Positions 21,300 to 33,076 of a DNA stretch of 64,000 bases are shown here, piece by piece. Position numbers and translations under genes: made by a program. The stretch's first letter is position 1. The number at the start of each line of letters is the position of its first letter. Under the pieces are notes generated by a model. The model saw only the letters and a list, made by a program, of their open reading frames with translations. It ran no database searches and was not told where the DNA came from. The stretch is from Primulina eburnea (taxonomy: Eukaryota; Streptophyta; Magnoliopsida; Lamiales; Gesneriaceae): the NCBI RefSeq assembly GCF_022965805.1, contig NC_133115.1, forward strand, positions 30,061,321 to 30,125,320, given 5' to 3'.

Positions 21300-22527
21300 A
21301 TATTCGTCATCACATCAACAATTTCTTGTGACACTCGTCTAATTTTTTAAACCACAACGTCACTCCGATGAAAAATGTGTGAAATAAAAAAATATATAAA
21401 TTCGTGGATTAAGACAGTAAATTGATCAATAATATGGTAAGAAACAAAAAATGTGCTTATTACAAGTCCGAAAATATGTAAGATTGTATGAGCTTATTTT
21501 TTTATATAGGAAGATATTTGTTTTTAAAAATATTTACCAAGAAATTTCAGACTGCTTACATTATCTTAAACTAAGCTGTTTTTAATATTCTATGAACTCA
21601 GTTTAAAAGACTTTAAAAATATTCTTAACAAATACTATAAAGACATCTTATAGCTAATTAAAATATCTTCCAAGTTTTTAAAAATCATAGAAAATTATTT
21701 TGTATTTTGAGTTGCATCGAGATCATTAGACCCTTCTCTTAGAGTTAAATCACTACTCTTCGCGCGGGTTCGTTGACTGGACCTCCCGTTTTCGCTACTA
21801 GTTCTACGTTGATAAAAAATGCACCTAGAAATGTAACTCTCACTACTATCACTTACAATGGACGTATCAATACAGATTCAAATCGCTATTTCCAAAATCT
21901 GTTGTGCCATAGAAATGGCATTGCTTGAACGTAATAAAATGAAAGAATCAAAAATTACGTAACATAACATAAAATGAAAATACCTCAAAAAGGTTTAAGA
22001 TGAGAACCCAGCTCAACTCCTAAGACTCAACATATGCCCGAGCATTTTTCAGTCAATGCAAAGTGAGTTTGAATAAAATAATTTCACCAAAACATTTTGA
22101 ATCAGTAATTTAAATTAATTTATTAATTTGGAGGGGTGATATACCGTAAAAAATATATATTGATACCATGTCGAAACTTTCGGTCTAACAAAGTTTTCGG
22201 TGTTAACAACTAGCTTATTGATTATACCGAAATTTCGATACATCGTATATACCTTTTTACACCAAAAAATTATATATTTTTTTACGTTTATAACTTTATT
22301 ATTTAAAAATTTTATATCTTTTAAATTTATTTATACAGTTTCGATATTTTGATATATTTCGATTTCAAATTTGATATTGTTAACATACCAAAATATTTGG
22401 TATACCGAAAATATCGATATTTGTTTCTCAACCCTAATTTGGATATGCCTCAAATTGAAATAGTTTAAAATTTAATTATCCACTGATGTTCAAATCCTTG
22501 ATTCTATTCAGTTTGACTAAAACAAAA
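21300..22527. other. Intergenic, nothing recognised
   Basis: AT-rich sequence after the RCI2 3' region; no gene or clear element seen. Confidence 0.5.
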
Positions 22528-22689
22528 GAGTAAATCTCATATGAGACCGTCTAACGGATCTTAATCTGTGAGACGGGTCAACCCTACCGATATTCACAAT
22601 AAAAAGTAATATTTTTTTCATGGATTACTCAAATAAGATATTCGTCTCACAGATACGACCCGTGAGACCATCTCACACAAGTTTCTGCC
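22528..22689 (+). repeat. GTGAGACGGTCTCAC element, copy 6
   Basis: Forward-sense copy with a short internal deletion (the CTCTTAGCATAAAAAGTAAT block is missing). Confidence 0.85.
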
Positions 22690-23689
22690 AAAAACAAATG
22701 TAGGGTTGATGACATTACTGGAGAATCATTGACTGGATTCACGGAGGAGATTTTCTAAATATAGGTTAATTCTTGCCTATATATAATGAATAGGTTTCCT
22801 ATTAAACAATGTTATTCATCATATGTATCAAACTGATATATATTTACAATGAAAAATAATATTTTTGATATAAAAAACAATTTTTTTATGGATCGAACTG
22901 GATTGAAGATCAGTTTTACAATTGATATGTCAGATAGTCTTGGAAAGAATTATATATATAATATATAATCTTTGTAAATGCTTAAATTGTTATAGACTTT
23001 TAGTTAATTTTTTTTTACAAATTTGTAAATGAAAATTACATAACCACTTTTTTAAGCATTTTTAAATAATACTATAATATAAGTAAATGCAAATGAAACA
23101 TCAAAGGAAAGTGTAATCGATTAGTTTATAATTTTTTTATATTAGTATAAAGTTTAAAACTATCAATACTAAAAAATCAGTAGTATTCAAAATGTATCCC
23201 TATCATTCAGTTCATAATTACCGAGTGTACAAAAATCAGTAATTGGTAATCTTATTTTAAGAAAAACCATACGTTTAAAATACATAAATAAATATATTTT
23301 ATTTTGACATAAAATATGTATTGTAAAACAAAAGCCCAACTATAGAAAACAAGTATGTATGTATGTATATAGAAAATAAGAGTTCAAAATTTATAGATAG
23401 ACAAAAGCAAAAACCACTTACATAAAGATGTTCAAAAAACACTAAGAACTTGCTTAATATATATTTCTCTAGTTGGTTGTCTAAACAGAAAGACTATGCT
23501 ACTCGAATTGTACAAGACCTTGCCTTGATAATCTGACAGCACTCGAATAGAACTTCGACTTGGAAACGTTTGAAGAATTTTGTTCCCCCTTGAAGCTAAT
23601 GATGATCGAAAAACTACTAGAGGTTTTAGAGTTATTTTGGTGTGGAATTTCCTTAACACTTTGCCTCTATTTATATGATACCCAATGTG
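22690..23689. other. AT-rich intergenic, nothing firm
   Basis: No gene supported. The minus-strand ORF 23432-23659 lies next to the repeat shared with 7315-7420 and is probably non-coding repeat sequence. Confidence 0.45.
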
Positions 23690-23698
23690 AGTTGAAAG

Positions 23699-24198
23699 TA
23701 CGGATGTAATCGAGTCGAGTCAAGCTGAACTCTTGAATGTTTGAGCTTGGTTCGTTTATAATCGAGCCGAGCTCGAGCTTTATTTAACGAATATATGCAT
23801 GGCTCACGAGCTTATTCAAGCCTTTATCGAGCCTAAACAAGCTTAATAAATAAGAATTATACATTTAAATTTTCATTAAATTAATTAAAAAGTAAATTAT
23901 ATATTTAAAGAAAAATATATTATTCTTATTAAAATTTGTAAATTTATTATAATAAATAAATTTAATAGATTTTTCTATATATTTCATAAATAATATTCAA
24001 AATCAATAAATCAAATATCAAGACTATTATTTTTTCATCTAAAAGATTACTCATGAACTTACCAACGAACATGTTCACGAGCTAACAAGCCGAATACTGT
24101 AAAGCTTGAGTTTGATTTGTTTATCTTAACGAGCCTCATTAAACGAGCTCAAACGAGCTTCGAATAGCTCACAAACGGTTTGGTTCATTTACCTCCCT
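23699..24198. mobile_element. MITE with a 9-bp target duplication (MULE-like)
   Basis: A 500-bp insertion flanked by a perfect 9-bp direct repeat AGTTGAAAG (23690-23698 and 24199-24207). The uninterrupted form of the target is seen at about 7337-7347. The ends are weakly inverted (ACGGATGTAATCGAG versus AGGGAGGTAAATGAA on the other strand), and GAGC/GCTCGAGC-rich arms flank an AT-rich middle. A 9-bp duplication points to the Mutator superfamily. Confidence 0.8.
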
Positions 24199-24207
24199 AG
24201 TTGAAAG

Positions 24208-24600
24208 GGTGTTATGGTGGCCCTCCTTCAACGACCATTATACACGTTTTTATGAGAAATCAATAACCCTTAATGGTGTGTATTCAAATAAGAAATAATG
24301 GTGCTTAAATGGCTTCAGTGGCTGTTGTATTGAGGCTGAAACATGGTGTTGAAATATGCAAATGTTCGAGTTGTACATCTTAACCATGGCTACATCTTTT
24401 CAGTCTCATGTGTTGTGCAATTTATTTGCATTAATTATTTATCTTAAACTTAGAGAAGTGAATCTGGATTTGATCTTTAATTTTTTAGAATTTTCGAAAC
24501 ATGTCCCTATATGTTTATAAATTTTCTTTGTACGTTGATATAATTTTTTTCGTCTTCACACTTATTGTCATTACTAGCTCTCATTTTCACTCATTGTTAG
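24208..24600. repeat. Dispersed repeat shared with 7345-7420 and 9985-10225
   Basis: 24208-24270 continues the 7.3-kb repeat; 24330-24560 matches 9985-10225 in diverged form (for example TGTTTATAAATTTTC..., TCTTCACA at the end). Probably pieces of one retroelement LTR family. Confidence 0.55.
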
Positions 24601-24754
24601 AGCTGTCGATATGAGTTGGGCTTTCGGGTTGTCCCAACCCGCCAACAAAATTTAGCGGATTGGGTTCCTCCATGGGCCAGTTCATGATAGTCGTGGGCTA
24701 GGCGGGACGGGTTAGCCTGCGGATTTGGAAATTTATTTTTTAAAAAAATTTGTG

Positions 24755-24831
<77 letters not shown>

Positions 24832-25080
24832 CTTTTGTGATAATTATTCAATTAATATATGGAAGTGAGAAATCAATAATTTAAAATTTTATTTAAATGT
24901 TTCTATAAATTTTTATTTATGAAATAATTAAATTCAGTTAATTATATATATTTTTATTTTTTTTTATTGGTGGCCAGTCTAACCCGTAACCCACCTTTGG
25001 TTGGGTTGGGTTGGGTTGGGTTGAGGAATTCTCGAATTGCCAAAAGGCGAGTTAGCCCGAAACGGCTCTGTGTTGTTTTT
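24601..25080. repeat. Low-complexity GGGTTGGG/CCCAACCC element
   Basis: Begins AGAGCTGTCGATATGAGTTG and ends in GGGTTGGGTTGGG followed by AGTTAGCCCGAAAC. Contains a (TG)n-(TA)n tract. Same style as the 4.1-4.6 kb element. Confidence 0.4.
24764..24828. repeat. (TA)n microsatellite
   Basis: About 32 TA units, preceded by (GT)6. Confidence 0.95.
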
Positions 25081-28000
25081 GTCCAGACTATTTTTTTTTT
25101 AAAAAAAAACATAAAATTTTTTTAAATATAATTGAAAATTTTTAAATACAATTTTTTTATTATTAATTTTATATAAGTTGATTTTGTTCATGGAAAAAAG
25201 TAAGGGGCTAAAAAAAGAAAGAGGGGTATTTTGCATATTTTAAAAATTACCGAAAATATTATTTTGTCTCTATTATTGTTCAAAGATTATACATTGTATA
25301 TATTATTATCGAGTTATTCACATTCACCTCTCATACACTTTATCCATTTAACACTCACATCCCTTATCAAGTGTAAAAATTAATACTGTCAAAAGAGATG
25401 ATTGTCAAATATATAAATGTAGAGGAGGTGAATGCAAATTACCCGATGATGATGATTATTATTATTGTTGTCGTCGTCGTCGTCGTAAAAAGGTTGACGA
25501 AACCCTTTTTTCTAACTGACGGGATAGATTCGAGTTAGCTGCATTTTTCTTATCTTTATTATTCATTAGGTTTGAATAAAAGAAACTGAAATTTCTTATA
25601 AGTAAAAAAAAAAAAAACACTTTTAATTATACAAATTAATATATAAAAAAATCATAGAGGAGGGCTACCTTCTTGGCCGATTGATTTCATCCTCCACCCA
25701 CAACAGAATCTGATATATAGTGTTTTATAATTATCGACTAATTTGCACTATTATTTTGTTAAAAAAAGGATTCAAGAATTATAATCATAAAAGGAAGATT
25801 GATATGTAGCCTAGAAAAATAAATTTATGTGAATGAATAGAATGAAACTCTTGTTGAGTAACTTTAAAGCTAATTAGTTATTCATTCTTGTGGTGATGCT
25901 CTATTTACAATAATCCACATCTAATATTATAAATCAATTAGTCGAAAATTTAAATCTTTAAAAAAAATTCTTACCATAAAAAAAATTAAATAAAAAACTG
26001 GAGTTTCACAATTACTACAAATTATAACTTTTGGTAAAACGACAAATACTCAGACTTACAAATGCTATAAGAGGTAAGTCATATGTTTGATTATCCTAGA
26101 TTGTAATGAGTACAATTATTGAGAGGCAGATTGTTGAGTGCAACAATTGATCTTGTTGAAAGAGCAATCAAAGCATCACGTTCAGGATGTTGCACTATTT
26201 AAAATACCGGAGTTACATTGTTACTATCAGTTATAGCTTTTGATGAAGCGACAAACTTTCGATCTTACATAATTATTGTTAATGAAAAAAGACATGTCTC
26301 TACTCGACGAACCCGAAATGTATCTCGTTTGTTGGACGCAAGATTTAGAAATCTAGTATTCAAATGGTTGCTCCTTCGAAAGAGGAAAAGAAAATTAAAC
26401 TGATAAATGACTATAATAATTAACATAATCAAAGTCAGGTGAAGCTTTGACTAGTTTGATTACTTGACTAATATTATTATTAATCAAATCTCTTTTTATT
26501 CTTATTGTTATAACAGGACTTACAAGTATCTGGAAAATATAATCCTTTTGCGTTTAGAACAAAAATATTTAGCTATATCAAGTAAAAAGTTAATCGTCAA
26601 TCCTTCATAGGTTCAAGAATATAATGCAGTTGCCCCTAATGAATATCTGAGATTTGTAGGATATGACGGACATCTACCAAGAGGTCAGATGTTCAATTCA
26701 TTTTTGTCTCTGTCTTCTCAATTTGAGACTGTCACACAGGACTTGTCCAATGTGATTTACATGGTCATCGTGATTTGCAGGCTACTGTGTCGGCAATTTG
26801 GGTTTACCCAGAACACACCAAAAAATAACAATTGCGGAAACCTAAAGTTAAAAAAAATAAATATATAATGCAGTTTCCACCTCTAAAGGATTGTCTTCCC
26901 ATAAAAAAATGAAAACGTCTTTACAATATAATATCTCTCTTCATAATATCACAAATATATGGGATACTTCTAAATTCATAATAGATTATATAACTTTTGA
27001 TTAAATAACGTATTCGTTAATGAAATTTTGTTAATATCCTAATTGATACATATAGATCAAAACATGGTCGATCTTAATAATTGTTGGATCAAAGTCTTAC
27101 TTTTAAAAAAAATTGCTAAATCATAATGTGTGTTCATATTCTTTTAATTACATTTAAAATTTTTCAAATTAAATCAATACATAAAAGATAAAATAAAAGA
27201 CTAAATAATACATAATATTCAAAATATTTCTATTATAATTAAATATTTTTATCAAACATGTCCAAATTAATAATCACTACAAAACAACTTGTCTTATAGT
27301 TTTACAGCTAAAAGTGTTAATCAAGTTGTTTAGTAATTTCGGAGAAGAAACAACTCAATAAATTAATCACTAACAATTTCATTATCAACAAGTCTCTAAT
27401 AAATATATAATTTATCTACAAATTTCGACATCTACTCTAAAAATTATAGAAGACAAAAAAAAATTCAAAATCGAGATTCACAGTGAGTGAAACCATGATT
27501 GAATCACAAAGAAAATGGACTTGAGACGGATGACTCTTAATTTGACTCTAAATAAGAACTGCTCTAGGTCAAAACACGATCAATTGATGCATATAGGATC
27601 GAGACATGACCACCAAAATTTAGTGTGCGTGTTTATAAATAGTACAATAAAAAAAGATCCCAAAGAAAAAGTGGTAAGTTAGACGGTCACCATTGAAAAT
27701 AGGGTAAGAGCTATTCACAAAAAGGAAAATGTAGGTAGCATCTTTGCTTCAGCTGTAAGGCTCTTTGCATGCAACTGTGTCTCTGTATCTTATGTTATTA
27801 TTTGAGCATCTTTGCTTCTGCTACAGGGCTTTTTGCATGCACTGTGTCTCTAGTATCTTATGTTATTTGAGGTCAATAACTCCTAGGTTAAAGTGAGCAG
27901 CACAAACGAAAGAATAATACGAACTAAAAGGGGATCAATCTGATACGATGTTGGTCAAGTTCCTTTCCCTTGGTTGGGGGTGGGAGACAGTACAAAGCTC

Positions 28001-28162
28001 GTCAGGTGGTGATGATATGATGTATACCGGCGCAAAAACCATAATTTGTATTTGGGTAAGCTAAAGTAGATGTAAAACATATATTTTTGTCTAAGAAGGG
28101 TGTTCGATTTGATGAAGTAGGTAAAAGTTTGACTAATTATCAATAGTTCGATTATATTTACC
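25081..28162. other. Intergenic, no gene recognised
   Basis: Long AT-rich stretch. Visible items are a (GTC)n run near 25471-25488 and a tandem duplication of 68-bp period at 27737-27871 (AGCATCTTTGCTTC...CTTATGTTAT, twice). The 61-aa ORF at 26218-26403 has no recognisable domain. Confidence 0.55.
27737..27871. repeat. Tandem duplication, 68-bp period
   Basis: Copies begin AGCATCTTTGCTTC at 27737 and 27805 and both end near CTTATGTTATT; several small differences. Confidence 0.85.
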
Positions 28163-28349
28163 CAGGGGCGGAGCCACATGCTCTTTTAGTCCGAGTGGTC
28201 CAATTTTTTTTTTTAAAAATATATATGTAAATTTTGTATAATTTTGAAATAATATGATATTAGTTCGGGTAAATCAATTTAAAATATTAAAAGATTCTAA
28301 AGTTTAAAATTACAGCCTAGGCAGAGCCATATTTCTGGCTCCGCCACTG
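28163..28349. mobile_element. hAT-like MITE (Tip100-type ends)
   Basis: The ends CAGGGGCGGAGCCA and, reverse-complemented, CAGTGGCGGAGCCA differ at one position. Flanks TATTTACC (28155-28162) and TCTTTACC (28350-28357) match 7 of 8, the 8-bp target size of hAT transposons. 187 bp, AT-rich middle, no ORF. The 5' end of the larger element at 54023 is of the same type. Confidence 0.9.
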
Positions 28350-29222
28350 TCTTTACCAACACTTTCTTGGATGCTTGTCTCACCTAGTTTATTCAATGAC
28401 ATGGTTTTGCACATTATTGTGTTAGTTTGAAAATTTACCCGCACAACGAAGGATATCGGATGCTGATCATAAAACGAACATATATATTTTTATTTTTTTT
28501 GTAACAAAAACTATTAATTGAAACAATGCGCCAAGATGTTTAAGAACTTTAACAATGATATCAATTAAGAGATCAATATCCACCCCGATACAATTTTAAA
28601 CAAAACAGACCTTAAACTATTCTTTTAAATCAGCCCATTGAATTAAACAGAAAAAATATTACGACTTAGACATTAATTGATATTCAAATAGCTTTACTGG
28701 AAATAAGAACATTACATTAAAATATTAACACCAATTTTAGTGACAAGACTCATTAATCACCATATATATCAAATATAACAAATATAAAAAAATTAGTTAA
28801 AAAGTAATAAATATACTTGGAATTTCAATTGTTTAAGTTATACAGATAAAAAGAGAAATTACATCTTTTGTCTTTAATTTGTACGCTTTTTTATATTTTT
28901 TGTCATGTTATGTTTCAATTCATGTTCGTACCTAGTCCACTAATTTTCACTTTTTTCTTTTCAATTTTTAATTTTTTTCACCGAAGTGTTGATATGACAT
29001 CGACTACTTCATCATTTTATATGTCAAATCATTATTTTTCGGTGCTACATCGACACTCCCATAAAAAAGAATAAAATCGAAAAACGTGAAATTAGTAGAC
29101 TAAGAAGACCCTAAAATGACCAACAACATGAACAAAAATTTAAAATATGCAGTTACAGGATTATAATTTCCTAGCTATTTTCCAAAAAAGTCTCAATTTT
29201 TTTAAACTTCAATTCTAATTCA
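28350..29222. other. Intergenic, nothing recognised
   Basis: AT-rich; the 68-aa ORF at 28868-29074 is unsupported. Confidence 0.5.
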
Positions 29223-29225
29223 TAA

Positions 29226-29958
29226 GAGCATCTCCAACCCATCTCTATTTTGGTGGAAATCTCCAAATTAGAGTATGGGTTGGTGCTCCAACCCAACTCT
29301 AAATGCAATCTCCATTTTGGAATGGAGATTCTACTAAATTACTGAAATACCATCATAACAATTGCAAAATAGTCTTTTTGTATTTTTATGTATTTGTTTT
29401 GCTCCATTTTATATTATTATATTTCAAATTAATTAATTTTATTGTTAAAGAATTTTATATTTAATTAATTTATTTCAATTGTTTTATTATTTTCATGAAT
29501 TAATTATATGTATATTATTTATAATAATCATGAAATGGAAATAATAAACAAGATAATGATCACAAAAATTAATAACCTAATTTATTAGAAACACTTTATT
29601 GTCTATTTAATTTATAAAACTTGATAAACATGTGATTTTTTAGATGATTAACAGTAGACAATGCTAAATGACATCACAAACAATTAAAAGACATCATCAA
29701 CAATTTAAAAAACACACACAACAATAAAGTTAAACGTCGATTTTTTATTATATTATGTTTATCGAAATAATTAAGTTCGGTTATATAATACATAATATAA
29801 TTATATGTGTGTTTTTGAAAATGAAAAAAAAAAAAGAAATGGAGTATTTTGTAATATTTTAGAGGATATGGGTTTGAGAAGGTTTTAAAAATAGAGATCA
29901 CTGATCTCTATTTTAGAAGATAGAGGATGAAAAATAGAGCATATGGTTGGAGATGGCC
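29226..29958. mobile_element. Tourist-like MITE (GAGCATCTCCAACC ends), TAA target
   Basis: The ends GAGCATCTCCAACC and, reverse-complemented, GGCCATCTCCAACC match at 12 of 14, a widespread plant PIF/Harbinger terminus. TAA flanks both sides (29223-29225, 29959-29961). 733 bp, AT-rich, no transposase; subterminal parts (CTCCAAATTAGAG, CTCTATTTT) are imperfectly repeated. Confidence 0.85.
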
Positions 29959-30116
29959 TAATAAAACACTAAAAGTTCAAATGATCTATCCACACATATA
30001 ATTAATGGAAGATAAAATTTTACTAATTTATATGATTACGTTTACTTAATTTGCATAAAAAGAACTCAAATTAACGTTCTTATTTGTTAATGAACAGAGC
30101 TTACAGACATATATCT

Positions 30117-30117
<1 letters not shown>

Positions 30118-30183
<66 letters not shown>

Positions 30184-30349
30184 CAATTTTGATATCCTGC
30201 ACACCTACCGTGCACACCTTTGTGAGCACCAATGAGGTGTCACTCACCCATTGGATGCATAATTTTTCTCTATTTCATCACATCCAATGAGTGAGTGACA
30301 CATCATTGGTGCTCACAAAGGTGTGTACGGTAGGTGTGCAGGATATCAA

Positions 30350-30436
<87 letters not shown>
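30118..30436. mobile_element. Micron-like foldback MITE embedded in (TA)n
   Basis: Two 71-bp arms, 30187-30257 and 30281-30351, are inverted repeats with only a few mismatches around a 23-bp loop. The arms start at GATATCCTGCACACC and end at CATTGGATG. Both sides are long (TA)n tracts (30118-30176 and about 30353-30436). A foldback element bracketed by (TA)n is the layout of the rice MITE Micron. ORFs overlapping the tracts are not genes. Confidence 0.85.
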
Positions 30437-30439
<3 letters not shown>

Positions 30440-30561
30440 TGTTTAAAACTTTGATGCAATAAAATATAATAAAAATTGTAATCGCCAAATATTGAAACAT
30501 CGTGTATACATTAAATCTTCAACTTATTTAATCTAAAGAACAAATTAACATGTACAAATAA

Positions 30562-30804
30562 TTAATTAGCTGCTGCTGATTTCTCCCATTTATCAGTAGT
30601 TAAAGAGATGTAAGCAGAAGCCTTGTTGTCAATCCCAGGCTCGGAAACCCACCGGCCTCTATCTTCATCACTAGGATACACTTTGTACGCCTTCACGTAC
30701 CCGTCGCAAGTGTCGTCCCCTCCTCGTCTCACCCTCGAGTTCTTGCCTTTGAAGAAACCCAACAGACTGAATGAAGATTTTTTCTGCCTGTTGTTGCCTG
30801 CCAT
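30562..30804 (-). CDS. Small plant-specific protein with PSDEDRGRWV motif, function unknown
   Basis: An intronless 80-aa protein. The N-terminus is basic and Ser-rich (residues 1-30: RQKKSSFSLLGFFKGK, then RRGGDD). The middle carries the conserved block YKVYPSDEDRGRWV (about 41-54) followed by EPGIDNKASAYI (about 55-66), and the tail is short. I recognise this from short uncharacterised plant proteins that share the SDEDRGRWV.EPGID.KA core; those usually run on with a longer C-terminal tail, so this member looks slightly short. No signal peptide, membrane segment or catalytic motif is visible. ATG at 30804 is the first in frame. A TATAAATTC sequence on the minus strand at about 30932-30940 lies some 130 bp upstream, a sensible promoter distance. 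No function is assigned. Confidence 0.85.
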   Translation of the reverse strand: MAGNNRQKKSSFSLLGFFKGKNSRVRRGGDDTCDGYVKAYKVYPSDEDRGRWVSEPGIDNKASAYISLTTDKWEKSAAAN

Positions 30805-30931
30805 TTCTGGGATTTTTTTGCTTTGAGTTTTTGTTTCTTTTTTCCCTTTTTGTTGCTAACGGCAGGAAACCTTGGAAGGGTTTTTTAATGTTGTGTTTTT
30901 TGTTGCATTTTGTTGGATGTGAGATTGTGTT

Positions 30932-30940
30932 GAATTTATA
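30932..30940 (-). promoter_or_regulatory. Putative TATA box for the 80-aa gene
   Basis: TATAAATTC read on the minus strand, about 130 bp 5' of the start codon at 30804. Confidence 0.45.
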
Positions 30941-31045
30941 CTACTATATTGGAGGTGGATCCGAGGGCGGGGAAACTAAGCTCAATTATGAGTCTAATAA
31001 TAAATAGAATATTAGATCTAGCTAGATTCTCATATATTTTAAATA

Positions 31046-31227
31046 GTAGCTCTCTTGTGAGACGGTCTCATGAATCTTTATCTGTGAGATGGGTCAACTC
31101 TACCGATATTCACGATAAAAAAGTAAAACTCTTAGCATAAAAAATAATATTTTTTCATGGATGACCCAAATAAGAGATCTGTATCACAAAATACGACTCG
31201 TGAGACTGTCTGACACAAGTTTTTGCC
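31046..31227 (+). repeat. GTGAGACGGTCTCAC element, copy 7
   Basis: Complete forward-sense copy; the right palindrome has two changes. Confidence 0.9.
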
Positions 31228-32710
31228 TATTTTAAATTATCTGATTATAACAAATGCAATGAAATTATACTACTTTCATTATAATACTCAAGGCACCGTT
31301 TAGCACGAAGATGAGATATTAATTAATTATGTATCTTTATTTTATTTAACGTGTGACTCAAATTCTAAAAACAATTAAAGTTATAAACTATACTATCTTA
31401 TTCTTATACATGGATTTATCATCCATATATATATATTTTACATCATTATTTTAAGACTTCTCTAAAATAATTTTTCATTGAAACATATATGACTACTTCG
31501 TATTTGGATTGATGAATTTGAACGTATGTACTATTTTAACTCCAAGTACGAAACCCTTTGTCAAGTTAAATCCGGCCGTATAATTTCAATAAAATCAGTC
31601 CATCTAAATATATTATCCGAGGATCATATATTTTGATATTCACATATAGTTTATTTTCGATTTAATTTTGTGAAACGAAAGTTTCATGTATAACGACACG
31701 ATCTAGTAAAAGTGTAATGAGGCAAAAGAACATGCAACTTGGATCGTAGCTTCCAAATTAAAGTAGAGCCATGACTAAACAGTAAGCACACTTAATGGCA
31801 TGTTTTCCATTACTTTACCGATTGAGGTCCCATGCGGCCACCTTTAATTTCTTCTCAAAGTCACTGACCCTTCTTTTCGAATTTTCTATACATAAATAAG
31901 TGATTCTTCGTCGGAAGATGTTCGTGACATGGCTTCAAATTCTAGCTTCTTGGAAAATATTGCTTGTTATTTTCCCCTTTTTCTTACACGCATTCGCGTG
32001 AAATCCCATATTATATATACTTGGAATTAGTCATTAGTACTACAAAAAGATGTTTGAATGAACGAAGTCGCAGAAATTTAGGCCGACAAAGGAAAACAAA
32101 CTTCGGAGATTCCGAAATGAAATTTATTAAATTTTATTGGTGGTAAGTGGTAACTTGCCAACCATTATATGTTTTTTTTAAAAAATATATATAAAATGAA
32201 CACATAAAATCAAAGTTCAAAAGAGAACAAAAAACATTACGTGTTTTTACTCAAAAAAAGTTAGATTATTTTAGGTTATTGAACTCAATAATGAAATGGT
32301 CTTTGCACGCCTAATATTGTTAATTAATTGCTACTTTAATTTGTTTGATATTTATTGTTGAAGGGCATATTCTAGGAAGTTATTAGAAATTAAAAAAGTT
32401 GCGCTCAATTAAAATTGATATTTTCAATTGATCTTGGTAATATATGCTCTTTTGGGGACCATTTTTTTTGTCATCAATTTATAATCTTAATCTACAAATT
32501 TAAACTTTTTTCGATTTTAATTCTTTTTCATCGGAGTGATGATGTAACACCGAATTTGCTGACGTGGCGAAGCATATTGTTGGTGTCTCTGATGCCACAC
32601 TAGTACTCCAGTTAATGAATTAAAACTGTTAATTGACCGATAATAAGACCAAAATGAAAAAAAAAAAAGTGCAATTTATAAGATTACAAATGTAATTTCA
32701 TCATATCTAT
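31228..32710. other. Intergenic, nothing recognised
   Basis: No supported gene. 60-62 aa ORFs (31964-32146, 32415-32603) lack domains and context. Confidence 0.5.
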
Positions 32711-33076
32711 TATTAGTTATCCTACATCGGTTAAATAAAATCCCTGGGAGTTGCATATATGGATTTGGACAATCCTCTCCTTTTGAGCTAGTTTTTGGGG
32801 TTGAATTAGGTCCAAGTTTCAATCTTAACATGGTATCAAAGCTTAAGTTCCACCATTATGTGTTTCATTGCCCATAGTTGGGCCACTCATTCTGCCCATA
32901 GTTGGGTCATTTGTAAACTCCATGTTCCAGATGTTCAGTTCTGTGCGTGAGAGGTGTTAGCTGTCTCACATTAGTTAAATAAAATCACTGGAAGCTACAT
33001 ATATATAGACTTGGACAATCCTCTCCCCTTGAGATAGATTTTAGAGTTGAGTTAGGACCGAGTTTTAATGTTAACA
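32711..33076 (+). mobile_element. TRIM element, second complete copy
   Basis: LTR 1 at 32711-32830 starts TATTAG (first G lost) and ends CTTAACA, and abuts TGGTATCAAAGC, a primer-binding site with one change. LTR 2 lies at 32955-33076 after the purine-rich GCGTGAGAG. Flanks TCTAT (32706-32710) and TTTAT (33077-33081) match 4 of 5, a decayed target duplication. Internal blocks (CTGCCCATAGTTGGGTCATTT, CCAGATGTTCAGTTCTG) match the copy at 18878. Confidence 0.93.

Noticed and set aside
25471..25488. (GTC)n run as a coding repeat
   Set aside because: Short, not in a supported ORF; plain microsatellite.
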